This document shows positions 35,888 through 46,642 of a DNA stretch of 49,137 nucleotides, one piece after another. Below the pieces are notes generated by a model that worked only from the letters and a program-made list of their open reading frames with translations, made no database searches and was not told the DNA's origin. The position numbers and the translations under genes were made by a program. Source of the stretch: Fimbriiglobus sp043785105 (GTDB lineage Bacteria > Planctomycetota > Planctomycetia > Gemmatales > Gemmataceae); the NCBI GenBank assembly GCA_043785105.1, contig JAYVXO010000064.1, positions 1 through 49,137 on the forward strand, given 5' to 3'. Numbering within the stretch: the first letter of the stretch is position 1; each line of letters opens with the position of its first letter.

Positions 35888-38800
35888 TTAATTGGCATCC
35901 CGTTTGGGTGGCATATCGGCTTCAAAGACGCGGTATTGCGGCAGATCGGCGGGGTGGACCGCTTTCGCGTCTAGCCCACGTTCCTTCGCCGAACGGAATG
36001 CTTTCGTGGCTTCATTCGGGTTGCTCGGCGTCTGCCCCTGTTTGGCGAGCGCCATGTGGAACAACCGCAGCGGGGTCTTTTCTTGCGACAGCGCATCCAC
36101 CAGATCTTTCTCGGCGAGTTCAAATTGTTTCGCCGCGATCCGGATGCGGGCACGAGTGTCCAGCACTTCACCCGTGAAGCCAATCTCGGCCACCGCGCGA
36201 CCAACTAGGGCGAGGGCCTTGGCACTCGATTGGGGACGCGGGGCCAAAATCCAGGCTAGGTTGTTCAACGCCACCACGTTGCGAGCGTCTTTCGCCAAGA
36301 CGGCTTCATACGCCCGTTCCGCGTTGATGTAGTCCATCCGCATGGCGAAAAACTCGCCTTCATTCAATTGCAACGGCAACGAGTCCGGTTCGTCGCGCTT
36401 GGCAACGTCCAACCACTGCCGGACCAGCGTGAACTGCTGGTCGGACGCGCCAGTTGTCCGCAACACACTTAACCCCGCCGCCGCTTTCGTGCGACTCGGC
36501 AGCGTTTTCGACTGCTTCTCGATGAGTGCGAAACCGTCCGCATGTCGATCGTCAAATCCCAGCAAGCCTGCTGCCGCCACGATGGCTTCGGGGCGTGTTG
36601 CAATCAAGGACTCGTAGCGTTCGACTGCACTTTTTATCATCTTGTGACCGACTTCGGTTCGGCGAACGGAAGGCATCCGGGCGAGTTCGTCCAGGAGTTC
36701 CGCCACGCGGGCGGACTTCGCGGGCAAGTCGCCCGCGCTGGCATCGGCTGTCCGGGTGTAGCTCTCCGCCACGACGAACGCACGGTCTGGGCGATTGGCT
36801 TGGCACTCGAACCGTGCGACGGCACTAATCGCCCGGAAGTCAGCCGGATAAAGCCCGAGAAGTCGTTGTGCGAACGGTTCGGCGGCGGCCAATTGACCCA
36901 TCTCCGAAAGCTCGTCGAGCGCCATGATGTGGAATTCGAGGTTCTTCGGGTCCGCTGTCAACAGGTTGTTCAACACTTCCGTGCTGGCTTTCCGGTTCCC
37001 GGCGGAACGGTAAACTTGGGCCAACAGGTACGCATCTAAGGGGGTCCGCGTTTCCGCCACAAGAGCTTGCAGGGCCTTCGTGGCCCGCTCCAACACTAAC
37101 TTGCGATCCGTGCCATCGAGGTAACGAGAGAGGGCCGTTAAGACCGCAGCAGTGGACCGTTTTTCGTCAGCGGTGTCGCCGTTGGTGTCATCGGAATTGA
37201 CGAGCAAATCCATCGCGCGTTTGCGATCGTCCATGCCGCCCCGAACCGCAAGAAGCATAGCGAGGTTCCGTTTGGCCCAGACTGTGTCGGTCGCGGGCGG
37301 TGTGCCTTTTAAGAACTGATCGAGCAACTCAATTGCTTCCGCGCGTTGAAACCGTGACAGTTTCAGGGCCAGTTGCGACTGCGTCAATTGCCGCTTATCT
37401 GTGGGGTTCGCCACCGGCGGCTGCCAAGTTTTCGGAGCGGCGCTACTCTCCGCGAAGCTAGCCAGAGTCGTGAAGTACAACGGTGCCGGCAGCTTTTCTT
37501 TCGCGGTCTGGAGAACGCCGATGGCGCGCTCCGGTGAACCGGACTCGGCGCACCGTAACGCGAGTCGCAACCAATCGTCGGCGGTCGTTGTGGGTCGGGT
37601 CGTCGCTTTCTCGAAACACTCCGACGCTTCCGTGCGGAAGCCGAGTGCCAAGTACGATTCGCCAAGCCACCCCAGTCCATCCGGTTCGCGTTCCAGGTAT
37701 TGCCACGCGGGGGTCAGCAGTTTCTTGGCAACGTCAGGCGTGGTCTGTTTCATGGCTCCGCGAATCGCCCGACGAAACGGATCCTGTGCCCAACGCGGAT
37801 CGGCAGCGAGCCGTGCCAACACTGCCGCGATGGCATCGTCGGCGCCGATGTTCCCGAGATGCGCGAGGTAAGCTTGAATCGGCGGAAACCGGGACGGCTC
37901 CAAACGCACGGCGCGTTCAAGCAATTTCCCGGCTACGGCAGTGTCACCGATGAGGGCATTCAATTTCCCGAGCGTGACACAGACATCGGCGCGGTCGGGG
38001 TTACCACCGAAGTGGTTGGTGAGTGCTTCGATCGAAGCACGGGCGCTGTCCGGGTTCTTGGTGCTGATTGCGGACCAAGCTTCAAAGAGCGAATTTGTTT
38101 TGCCGGTCGGGTCGATCCTCGTGGCGGCGTTCCGTGCGTGCGTGGCAGTTTGGGCGTCACCGAACAGGGTGGCGCGTTCACCGAGAATTTCCCACACGCC
38201 CAAGTCTAATGGCCGCCGTGCCGCGATCTTTTTGTAGGTTTGAACCACCTTGGCTTCATCGCCGAGCCGGTCGTAGATTTCAACCAGCCCGTACAGCAAG
38301 CGGGTTTGGTCCGCATCCGGCCAACTGTCGATTTGAGTAGCGAGCGGCTCAATCGGTCGAAGTTGGGCGGGGTCTCGTGCGTAGAGGTCAGCCCGTGCTA
38401 GGCGAACATCCGGGCCGTCACCGGCAGCGGCTTGGGCTTCGTCCAAAATTCCCAGCGCCGCGGAGACACCGGCCACTTGTGCGACGGCATCCGCCAACGT
38501 AACCCACAACCCCGTATCACCCGGTCGGCGCGAGGCTTCGGCCCGGAGAATCGCGGCGGCCTGCCGGTACTCCCCGCGAGCTTGGGCTACCTCTGCCCGC
38601 AGTTGAATCGGCTCCGAGGACGCTGGCCCATAAAGCTTGCCAATCTCTGCCGTGACCCGATCGAGTTGTTGCCATTCTTGCGGCTGCCCGTTCGCCAGTT
38701 TCAACTCGCGGGCTTTGAGTCGCAACAGCGTGGCATGAGTGCTGGCCCCGGCGAAACTGGATCGCACGGCATGTTGGTACTCTGTAATCGCATCACCCGT

Positions 38801-40099
38801 CCGACCCACCGTGAGGTAAGACTGAGCCAAGCCGATGCGGGCCGCCAGGTGGTTGGGGTCTTTGTTCAGTAGCAGTTTCAACGTGTCTTGTTCTTGCGTC
38901 GTTTCGCCACGCCGTTGATAGCAGACGGCTAACAACAAGTGAGTTTGGTTTTCAAGCCCCGGAAGATTGACCGCATCGGTGCGAAGACTGGTCAGCAGTT
39001 CAACCGCAGTGCCCCAACTGTTGGCACGCATTGCTAGACGCGCTTGGAGATACTTCACTTGCAGCTTAGCTTGGGCGGTGGTCTGGCCTTCGAGCTTTTT
39101 CACGATCGCTTCGGAACGGTCTGTCTCACCAAGTTGCACGAGCAAATCCGCAAGGGGTACGAGCAACTCGAAGCTATTTTTAACGCGATTCATCCCTTCT
39201 TCCAGCACCGCAACGGCGGAGCCGATGTTGCCCATGTTCAAATCGAGCCAAGCCAAACTGCGGACCGTGCGCTCGTCTTGGGGGTACAACCGCATCGCAT
39301 CGACAAGGCAATCGCGGGCTTCGATGAGCTTGCGTTGCTTTTGATACTGCTCCGCGAGCATCAACAAGGCGTTGGCGTTCTCGGGGTCCAGTTCGAGGGC
39401 TTTCTGTAAATCCGGAATGACCTTGGCGGCACTCCCATCTTGTTGCTCGAACCGGGCACGAGTGAGGTACGCTTCGGCATCGTGGGGCAACGCGAGCACC
39501 AGTTGGTCAATGATCGACTTGGCTTCGGGTGGTGATTTCAACTCGCGCCACAGGTATTGGGCGTAGCGCTGGTAGGCAGTCGGGTCGCGCGGGTCGGTCT
39601 TGATGGCGGTTTCGTAACTCTTTCGCGCTTCGGGCACTTTCTGCAACGCACCCTGGGCGGCGGCTTGTCGCTGCCACAGTTCTGCGTCGTCGGGGAATTC
39701 TTTCAGCAGAAGTCCCGCGTGCATTTCCGCATCGGTATACCGGCCAATCCGTAGGCACGCAATCAGCGCATCCCGGCGGATAGCATGGCGATTCGGATCG
39801 CTCCGCAAAATCTTGTCGTACAGCAGCAACTGGTCACTAGGGTCACGATTCGACCGCTCTTTCATGAGCGCTGCGAGCCGTTCGAGTGCCTCGGTGTCGG
39901 TAGGTTTGAACTCTAGGTACTGCCGGAGATAATGAATGGCCATGTCCGTCTTGCCGTTGTCCACGGCGCGATCGGCTTGCCGCTTCAACGCATCCGGAAT
40001 GCGGCTCGCTTGGATCGTATGGAGGCCCGCGATTGCTCCGCATCCGCCCAAAAGAATGAGGACGAGTTTCACGAGGAAAAACTTGTTGATCGTCGGCAT
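35888..40099 (-). CDS. Giant membrane-anchored TPR-repeat protein (1403 residues)
   Basis: ATG 40099 is preferred (AGGGA about 10 bp upstream; an in-frame ATG lies at 40117). Residues about 7-28 (FFLVKLVLILLGGCGAIAGL) are one membrane segment, after which the whole protein is helix-turn-helix TPR-like repeat. Clear units include DMAIHYLRQYLEFKPTDTEA, ARKSYETAIKTDPRDPTAYQ and KALELDPENANALLMLAEQY. Later units are divergent but recur to the C-terminus (LAKDARNVVALNNLAWILAP). No catalytic domain is visible, so it is a large scaffold facing away from the short N-terminus. In Gram-negative bacteria such proteins organise secretion, polysaccharide export or cell-surface assembly; here no partner is obvious. 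The palindrome at 40247 isolates it from the protease genes upstream. Confidence 0.9.
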   Translation of the reverse strand: MPTINKFFLVKLVLILLGGCGAIAGLHTIQASRIPDALKRQADRAVDNGKTDMAIHYLRQYLEFKPTDTEALERLAALMKERSNRDPSDQLLLYDKILRSDPNRHAIRRDALIACLRIGRYTDAEMHAGLLLKEFPDDAELWQRQAAAQGALQKVPEARKSYETAIKTDPRDPTAYQRYAQYLWRELKSPPEAKSIIDQLVLALPHDAEAYLTRARFEQQDGSAAKVIPDLQKALELDPENANALLMLAEQYQKQRKLIEARDCLVDAMRLYPQDERTVRSLAWLDLNMGNIGSAVAVLEEGMNRVKNSFELLVPLADLLVQLGETDRSEAIVKKLEGQTTAQAKLQVKYLQARLAMRANSWGTAVELLTSLRTDAVNLPGLENQTHLLLAVCYQRRGETTQEQDTLKLLLNKDPNHLAARIGLAQSYLTVGRTGDAITEYQHAVRSSFAGASTHATLLRLKARELKLANGQPQEWQQLDRVTAEIGKLYGPASSEPIQLRAEVAQARGEYRQAAAILRAEASRRPGDTGLWVTLADAVAQVAGVSAALGILDEAQAAAGDGPDVRLARADLYARDPAQLRPIEPLATQIDSWPDADQTRLLYGLVEIYDRLGDEAKVVQTYKKIAARRPLDLGVWEILGERATLFGDAQTATHARNAATRIDPTGKTNSLFEAWSAISTKNPDSARASIEALTNHFGGNPDRADVCVTLGKLNALIGDTAVAGKLLERAVRLEPSRFPPIQAYLAHLGNIGADDAIAAVLARLAADPRWAQDPFRRAIRGAMKQTTPDVAKKLLTPAWQYLEREPDGLGWLGESYLALGFRTEASECFEKATTRPTTTADDWLRLALRCAESGSPERAIGVLQTAKEKLPAPLYFTTLASFAESSAAPKTWQPPVANPTDKRQLTQSQLALKLSRFQRAEAIELLDQFLKGTPPATDTVWAKRNLAMLLAVRGGMDDRKRAMDLLVNSDDTNGDTADEKRSTAAVLTALSRYLDGTDRKLVLERATKALQALVAETRTPLDAYLLAQVYRSAGNRKASTEVLNNLLTADPKNLEFHIMALDELSEMGQLAAAEPFAQRLLGLYPADFRAISAVARFECQANRPDRAFVVAESYTRTADASAGDLPAKSARVAELLDELARMPSVRRTEVGHKMIKSAVERYESLIATRPEAIVAAAGLLGFDDRHADGFALIEKQSKTLPSRTKAAAGLSVLRTTGASDQQFTLVRQWLDVAKRDEPDSLPLQLNEGEFFAMRMDYINAERAYEAVLAKDARNVVALNNLAWILAPRPQSSAKALALVGRAVAEIGFTGEVLDTRARIRIAAKQFELAEKDLVDALSQEKTPLRLFHMALAKQGQTPSNPNEATKAFRSAKERGLDAKAVHPADLPQYRVFEADMPPKRDAN

Positions 40100-40246
40100 G
40101 AGTCTGCATCCCTGCATCGCCGGGGTCGGTCAGCTACTGCTGTCCGCACCATCCAGGGCAAAAACCCCACGGCAAGTGCAAGATGGTAATAGGCAAAATG
40201 GGTTGGGGTCAACCGCAACTGCGCGGGGAAGTGTGTTGGAAGTGAG

Positions 40247-40276
40247 AAAGCCCACGAACGATCGTTCGTGGGCTTT
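40247..40276. terminator. Perfect 30-bp palindromic terminator, second identical copy
   Basis: The sequence is identical to 28217-28246 (AAAGCCCACGAACGA plus exact complement). On the minus strand it lies 19 bp after the stop of the S1C/PDZ gene at 40296, where it would end that transcript before the TPR gene. The rest of the gap (40100-40246) shows no other feature. Confidence 0.85.
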
Positions 40277-40295
40277 CGGGGTTTGTGCTACTTCA

Positions 40296-41324
40296 TCACT
40301 TGATGATGTTGGAATACTTGCCAGCCATCAGGTCTTTCAGAATCGGCTTGATGACACTTCCCGGAATCGTCCACGATTCCACCCGTCCAGCCCGCGCGAT
40401 GTTGATTCCCAGGACGTGGCCTTCGAGATCCACCAAGGGGCCGCCACAATCGGTCGGCTTCAGGATGGTGTCGTGTTGAATGACGGCGGGGAAGCCGGTG
40501 CGTCGTCCGGACAATGCCCCACCCATGTTATTTTGGAATGCCCCACGGTCGAACTCGGCAAGCTCACCGAGTTTGACCTTCAAGCTTAATTCATTGGCGC
40601 CACGCTTGACACGAACTGTGATCGTTTCGTTCGGTTTGAACCCATCCAGGACTTCAAACAGTGCTTCACGGTCACGAATCGTCTGTCCTGCCACTTCCGA
40701 AATAATGTCGTTGACTTTGATTCCCGCACGGGATGCAGCGGTATCAGGTCTGACATCCTTGATGATGACGCCTTCATCTTCCGCGTTCATCAAGTTAGTG
40801 ATCCCCAAATATCCCTTGTTGACGTTCACAATCTGGGCTTGTTCGCCATAAAGCTTACGGGTGGGCGCACTGACAACCCCAACGGCAATGGGTTCGGACG
40901 ACTTGATGCCGGGTACCGCAACCCAATTCCCGACGATGCCAATGTCTTCTTTGGCGAACGTGATCGGTTTCAAACTGTCCGTGTCAATTTTGAGTAACAC
41001 GAGGTCCGAGGGTTTGTGGTAACCGACTCGCTTCGCATCGTAAGAGGTGCCGTCTCGCAGAACACACGAAAGCTCTCCACGCAGTTCACTGCCTTTGGTC
41101 AGGATGTAACCATTCTCGGAGACAATCGTGCCCAGGTACGCATCCTTGCCGTCCGATTGAACGCGGACGACAGAATCCAGAACGGGCGAGACGACATCGA
41201 CGAACAACGTTAGTAACCGCTCTTTGCCCTTGTCAGGTGGTGCGGTGAGAGCGAAACCGAGGTTGGCCGAGGCGATGAGCAAACCCATCGTCACAGTGAA
41301 AAGTTGAAAGGGGCGGGTAGTCAT
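40296..41324 (-). CDS. Degenerate S1C protease-like protein with an embedded PDZ domain
   Basis: The 342-residue product has a signal peptide (FQLFTVTMGLLIASANLGFA). Residues 35-165 match the first half of an HtrA/DegP trypsin fold (YLGTIVSENGYILTKGSELR, then SDLVLLKID with the Asp at 107). A PDZ domain follows at about 170-255 (GYLGITN, VRPDTAASRAGIKVNDIISE). The second trypsin half then resumes: AVIQHDTILKPTDCGGPLVD, EGHVLGINIA, SWTIPG. The catalytic His is missing (TKGSE where TNxHV is normal) and the Ser of GNSGG is Cys 293 (TDCGG). Proteolysis by the usual triad is therefore unlikely; a binding or regulatory role is inferred. It lies 52 bp downstream of the active S1C gene, in one transcript that ends at 40247. 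Confidence 0.88.
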   Translation of the reverse strand: MTTRPFQLFTVTMGLLIASANLGFALTAPPDKGKERLLTLFVDVVSPVLDSVVRVQSDGKDAYLGTIVSENGYILTKGSELRGELSCVLRDGTSYDAKRVGYHKPSDLVLLKIDTDSLKPITFAKEDIGIVGNWVAVPGIKSSEPIAVGVVSAPTRKLYGEQAQIVNVNKGYLGITNLMNAEDEGVIIKDVRPDTAASRAGIKVNDIISEVAGQTIRDREALFEVLDGFKPNETITVRVKRGANELSLKVKLGELAEFDRGAFQNNMGGALSGRRTGFPAVIQHDTILKPTDCGGPLVDLEGHVLGINIARAGRVESWTIPGSVIKPILKDLMAGKYSNIIK

Positions 41325-41376
41325 TGGCGTCCACTCCGGATGAAGAAGTCGTAGCGGAATTACATGAGAGGAAATT

Positions 41377-42420
41377 CTACTCTTTGGGCTTTGAAGCTTT
41401 TCGGCCCAGCTTGACAGTCAGCTTAACCGTTTTGCCGTCACGTTGCACTTCGATAATTACGCGGTCGTTCGGTTTGGATTGCAACAGGAGATCCTTGAGG
41501 TCGTCCCGAGTATGGACTTTTTCACCGTTAAACTTGGTGATGATGTCGCCTTCGACCATCCCCGCTTTGTCGGCAGGGCTGTCTTTCGTCACGTCGTTGA
41601 CCGTTGGGGTTTCTTCATCGAGATCGAGCGTCGCCCCCAGTTCGGCGGTCGCTTTGCCAATTTCTTCACTCTTCAGCAGTTTCTCCCAATCCTCTTGGAA
41701 GGCATCAATCGGGACGTGCATGTTGTAGTTGATAAACAACCCGATTTTGCTGTGAATCCCGATGAGCTTGCCGTTGAGATCGAACAGGGGGCCGCCAGAA
41801 TCACCACCCACAAGAGTGCAATCGGATCGGAGTGTGACATCGCTACGGTTGAAGTTTTCAAACCGACCGACGCGTAACGGCGGCGGACGTTCTTGCTTGG
41901 GTCCACCGTGGTGCCCGAGCGAAAGAACCCATTGGCCTTTTTTCAACTCGGCGGATTTGCCGAGTTCGACTGCCGGCCATTTCCCGTCCTTCGCTCCCGG
42001 CCATTTCGCGTCTTGTGGCGGCGGATCAATGATCCGGACCATGCCACTGTCAATTTTGGCGTTCGTTCCGAGTGACTTCGCTTTCACCCGCGTTCCGTCC
42101 GACAAGATGACCCACACCCGTTGCCCCGGTTTGCCGATCACGTGCGCGGCAGTCAGCACCAAACCGTCTTCGGAAACGATCACGCCACTGCCGGCACCCA
42201 TGCCGACCAAGAGGCCTACCGTCGATCGTGTTGCGGACGTGGTGATCGCTTTAATCTGTTCTTGAAGCGCTTTCAGTTCTTCAATAGTTTCCGGTGACGT
42301 ATTCCGGGTGGCGTCCCAAATCACCTTCGTCGGCTCGGCTCGAAGTGAACTCGTCAAGCCGCCCGACATCATGACGATGGGGATGAGAACTGCCAAACGA
42401 GACAAACGCATGAGTGCCAT
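41377..42420 (-). CDS. Exported S1C serine protease (HtrA/DegP-like) with one PDZ domain
   Basis: The ATG at 42420 follows GAGGGA by 4-5 bp. The 347-residue product has a signal peptide (MRLSRLAVLIPIVMMSGGLTSS). The trypsin-like domain keeps all three catalytic residues: LTAAHVIG (His 93), AKIDSGMVRI (Asp 124) and VGGDSGGPLFD (Ser 208). A C-terminal PDZ domain (about 260-340) has VTKDSPADKAGMVEGDIITK. HtrA-type proteases degrade or refold damaged envelope proteins. A Pro/Lys-rich insert (IDPPPQDAKWPGAKDGKWPA) interrupts the fold after the Asp. The product and the next gene's product form a likely active/inactive pair. It starts 209 bp after the AAA+ gene's stop on the same strand. Confidence 0.92.
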   Translation of the reverse strand: MALMRLSRLAVLIPIVMMSGGLTSSLRAEPTKVIWDATRNTSPETIEELKALQEQIKAITTSATRSTVGLLVGMGAGSGVIVSEDGLVLTAAHVIGKPGQRVWVILSDGTRVKAKSLGTNAKIDSGMVRIIDPPPQDAKWPGAKDGKWPAVELGKSAELKKGQWVLSLGHHGGPKQERPPPLRVGRFENFNRSDVTLRSDCTLVGGDSGGPLFDLNGKLIGIHSKIGLFINYNMHVPIDAFQEDWEKLLKSEEIGKATAELGATLDLDEETPTVNDVTKDSPADKAGMVEGDIITKFNGEKVHTRDDLKDLLLQSKPNDRVIIEVQRDGKTVKLTVKLGRKASKPKE

Positions 42421-42628
42421 GATTTCCCTCTTGATCGCGTTCAACCAGAAGCCGTGCAAGCCTAGCCCATAAACGGGCAGGTTGCCCGGCTCTGGTCGGA
42501 ATCATCTACCTGTATAGAGTGCCCCAACTGGTCCGGTGTTTCAGTATCTTTTTGGCAATTCCCATCATTTTTCTGGAGAGCAACCTCGGGTTGTGAGGCA
42601 CACCGGCGTGGTCGCACTGGTTTTGGGA

Positions 42629-44047
<1,419 letters not shown>

Positions 44048-44073
44048 CTCCTTCGGACGGAATCCAATCTCTG

Positions 44074-44133
44074 TACAATGCGATGTACCATTGTAGGCAA
44101 CCGGATTCGCAAGCAACAACCGAATCCGGTTGC
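44074..44133. promoter_or_regulatory. Divergent regulatory region: paired TACAAT boxes and a perfect 13-bp inverted repeat
   Basis: The 112-bp gap between the AAA+ gene (minus) and the small gene (plus) has two structured parts. TACAATG (44074-44080) and CATTGTA (44089-44095) form an inverted repeat that places a TACAAT -10-like box on each strand. GCAACCGGATTCG (44097-44109) and its exact complement (44121-44133) form a hairpin with an 11-nt loop and no T run. The second repeat covers the likely -35 of the minus-strand promoter, as an operator would. Confidence 0.45.
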
Positions 44134-44159
44134 TCGGAACTCGACACGAGACATCACCG

Positions 44160-44396
44160 ATGACCAATTATCCGTTGAGCGAACAGAAACTCATCTACCG
44201 CGTCTTGCACCAGCATCTGACGGCACACCCGGAGTTGATGGATTGCACGTTCCTGGACGATCTCCAATCCAACCTGCAAAAAGCGGCCCAAGCTGACGGC
44301 GTTGATGTTGCCGACCACGGCGCGTGGGACACTTGGCTTGGTAACGAAGTCGTCGGGTGTGATGTCCGAATGGCAAAGCGACACGTAATCGGGTAA
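44160..44396 (+). CDS. Small protein of unknown function (78 residues)
   Basis: The product begins MTNYPLSEQKLIYRVLHQHL, then TAHPELMDCTFLDDLQSNLQ, KAAQADGVDVADHGAWDTWL and ends GNEVVGCDVRMAKRHVIG. It is soluble and mainly helical, with an acidic middle. I accept it as real because the amino-acid composition is protein-like, it starts right at the divergent regulatory region, and it ends 17 bp before a kinase gene on the same strand. No domain is recognised. It may be a small adaptor for the signalling cluster that follows, but only position supports this. The start is ATG 44160; the ribosome binding site is not clear. Confidence 0.65.
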   Translation: MTNYPLSEQKLIYRVLHQHLTAHPELMDCTFLDDLQSNLQKAAQADGVDVADHGAWDTWLGNEVVGCDVRMAKRHVIG

Positions 44397-44413
44397 TCCG
44401 GAGTTGCTCGCGT

Positions 44414-46642
44414 ATGTGCGGTTCTATCCTCATGGCTGCGTATCTGAATCCGGAAGCGTCCCTCGGCCTGCTTCCCTTTTGCCTGGGTGCCATCGTGGCA
44501 CTGGTTGGCGTTGGGTTGGTGTTTGCGGTTCTCCATTTCACGGGTTGGAGTTTTAGCCGGAAGAACAAACCGGAACGCATTTTGAAGTTTCAAAAGGTCT
44601 TGCTGCGGATCGCACGCATTCGTGGCGATTGGGACCACACGCTCCGCGAAATCACTGAAGTCGTTGCGCGAACGATCAAAGTCGAACGGGTCGGGGTTTG
44701 GCTCCTCAGCGAGGATCGTGAAGAACTGTGTTGCGAAACACTTTTCATTCGACAAAGTGCGAAGCATGAAACCAAAACGTGTCTGAAAACGCGGCAATAC
44801 CCGAAGTATTTCGCCGCGTTGAATCAGTCGCGGGGGTTTGCGTCTCGGGATGTCGCCCAGGATGAACGCACTGCGGAGTTGTACAAGCCTTACTTTGAAA
44901 AACTGGGCATTCGGTCCACACTCGATTTGACCATCCGTGTCGAAGGTCGGCTCGTCGGGGTGCTGTGCCTGGAGCACGTGGGGTCACGCCGCGATTGGCA
45001 AGACGACGAGGATGACTTTGCCGCAGCCGTGGCCGACCAGATCGCCTTGCTTCTGGTTGCGAACGACCGCCGAGCAGCCGAAATCGCGCTCCGTGACAGT
45101 GAAGAAAAATTCTCACGGGCCTTTCGTTGTAGCCCGGACGCCATCATCATCACGCGAAACCGCGACGAACAGTACCTCGATGTGAACGATGGTTTTGTTG
45201 AAATCTCAGGGTACACACGCCAGGAAGTCTTGGGCCGCACGGTTACGGAACTCAACTGGGCGAAGCCGGGCGACCGCACCGGGTTGATGGTGGCCTTTCA
45301 ACAAGAAGGTCGGCTTCGGGATTACCCGGCGCACCTCCGACGCAAAGACGGCGAACTTCGGGACGTTCTGGTTTCAACAGACCCCGTGGTGATCGGCGGT
45401 GAGCCGTGTCAGGTGAAAGTGATCCGGGATGTCACGGACGCGAACCGTTCGGAAAAAGCCTTGCGGGAAAGCGAAGCGAAGTTTGCCAAAGCGTTCCGGG
45501 CCAGTCCCGACATCATTACCATTGCGCGCGTCAGCGATTCGACCTTTGTGGATGTCAACGATAGTTTTTGTCGTATCAGTGGGTATACCCGCGACCAAGT
45601 GATTGGTCGGCCCTCGGTGGGACTCGTCTATTCTGATGACCTGGAACGAGAGCGTATTCTCAAATTGATGGCGCACGAAGGGTCACTGCGGAACTACGAG
45701 ACACGCGGCAAGCGGCGGGATGGAAGCGTCTTTGAGGTCGTCTGCTCGGCGGAATTCGTGGTCATCAACGACGAACCGTGTTTGCTTGCCGTTGTCCGCG
45801 ACATCACCGAACAAAAGAAGCAAGAACGGGCGTTGCGTGAATCGAACGAGTTGTTGGAATGCCGCGTTGAAGAACGGACGGCGGAATTAGCCGACGCGAA
45901 AGAGCGGGCCGAGTCGGCGGATCGACTGAAATCCGCTTTCCTGGCGACGATGTCGCACGAACTCCGCACGCCGCTGAATTCGATCATCGGGTTCACGGGC
46001 ATCTTATTGCAAGGACTCGTCGGGCCGCTGCTGGACGAACAACGCAAACAATTAGGTATGGTCCAAACCAGTGCCCGCCACCTGCTGAACCTGATTTCGG
46101 ACGTGCTCGATATTTCCAAGATCGAAGCGGGGCAATTGGAAATCGAGCGGCGCCCGTTTGACGCCAAGGAATCAATTCATCGCGTGATCGAAATGATCCG
46201 GCCACTGGCGACGAAAAAAACGATCGGGCTGACGGTTGACATCCGTGATGGTGTTGGAAGCATTAACACCGATCGGCGGCGCTTTGAACAGATCCTCATC
46301 AACCTTGTCAACAACGCCGTCAAGTTCACGCTACGCGGCGAGGTCAAATTGTTGTGTCAGACCGACGCGAAGCGACTAACAATTCAAGTAACCGATACCG
46401 GCATCGGGATCAAAACAGAAGACCTCACGAAGTTGTTCTTGCCGTTCCGGCAAGTTGACAGCGGCCTGACACGCAAGCACGAAGGGACCGGATTGGGGCT
46501 TGCGATTTGCCAAAAACTCATGAAAATGTTAGGCGGACAGATCACCGTTTGCAGTGAGTGGGGCGTCGGCAGTACCTTTACTTTCTGGCTTCCATTAGGA
46601 GGTGTAGCGGATGCAACCGACGATCCTCATCATCGAAGATAA
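44414..46642 (+). CDS. Sensor histidine kinase: membrane segment, GAF, two PAS domains, HisKA-HATPase
   Basis: The 742-residue product has one or two hydrophobic segments at about 15-45 (LGLLPFCLGAIVALVGVGLV). A GAF domain spans about 60-220 (VERVGVWLLSEDREELCCET). PAS 1 lies at about 230-345 (FSRAFRCSPDAIIITRNRDE) and PAS 2 at about 350-465 (FAKAFRASPDIITIARVSDS). A coiled coil (LLECRVEERTAELADAKERA) precedes the H-box FLATMSHELRTPLNSIIGF with His 515. INLVNNAVKFT, DTGIGIK and GTGLGLAICQKLMKMLGG complete a full ATP-binding domain. There is no receiver domain; the separate receiver gene overlaps its 3' end by 32 bp. GGAG lies 11 bp before ATG 44414. Confidence 0.93.
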   Translation: MCGSILMAAYLNPEASLGLLPFCLGAIVALVGVGLVFAVLHFTGWSFSRKNKPERILKFQKVLLRIARIRGDWDHTLREITEVVARTIKVERVGVWLLSEDREELCCETLFIRQSAKHETKTCLKTRQYPKYFAALNQSRGFASRDVAQDERTAELYKPYFEKLGIRSTLDLTIRVEGRLVGVLCLEHVGSRRDWQDDEDDFAAAVADQIALLLVANDRRAAEIALRDSEEKFSRAFRCSPDAIIITRNRDEQYLDVNDGFVEISGYTRQEVLGRTVTELNWAKPGDRTGLMVAFQQEGRLRDYPAHLRRKDGELRDVLVSTDPVVIGGEPCQVKVIRDVTDANRSEKALRESEAKFAKAFRASPDIITIARVSDSTFVDVNDSFCRISGYTRDQVIGRPSVGLVYSDDLERERILKLMAHEGSLRNYETRGKRRDGSVFEVVCSAEFVVINDEPCLLAVVRDITEQKKQERALRESNELLECRVEERTAELADAKERAESADRLKSAFLATMSHELRTPLNSIIGFTGILLQGLVGPLLDEQRKQLGMVQTSARHLLNLISDVLDISKIEAGQLEIERRPFDAKESIHRVIEMIRPLATKKTIGLTVDIRDGVGSINTDRRRFEQILINLVNNAVKFTLRGEVKLLCQTDAKRLTIQVTDTGIGIKTEDLTKLFLPFRQVDSGLTRKHEGTGLGLAICQKLMKMLGGQITVCSEWGVGSTFTFWLPLGGVADATDDPHHRR

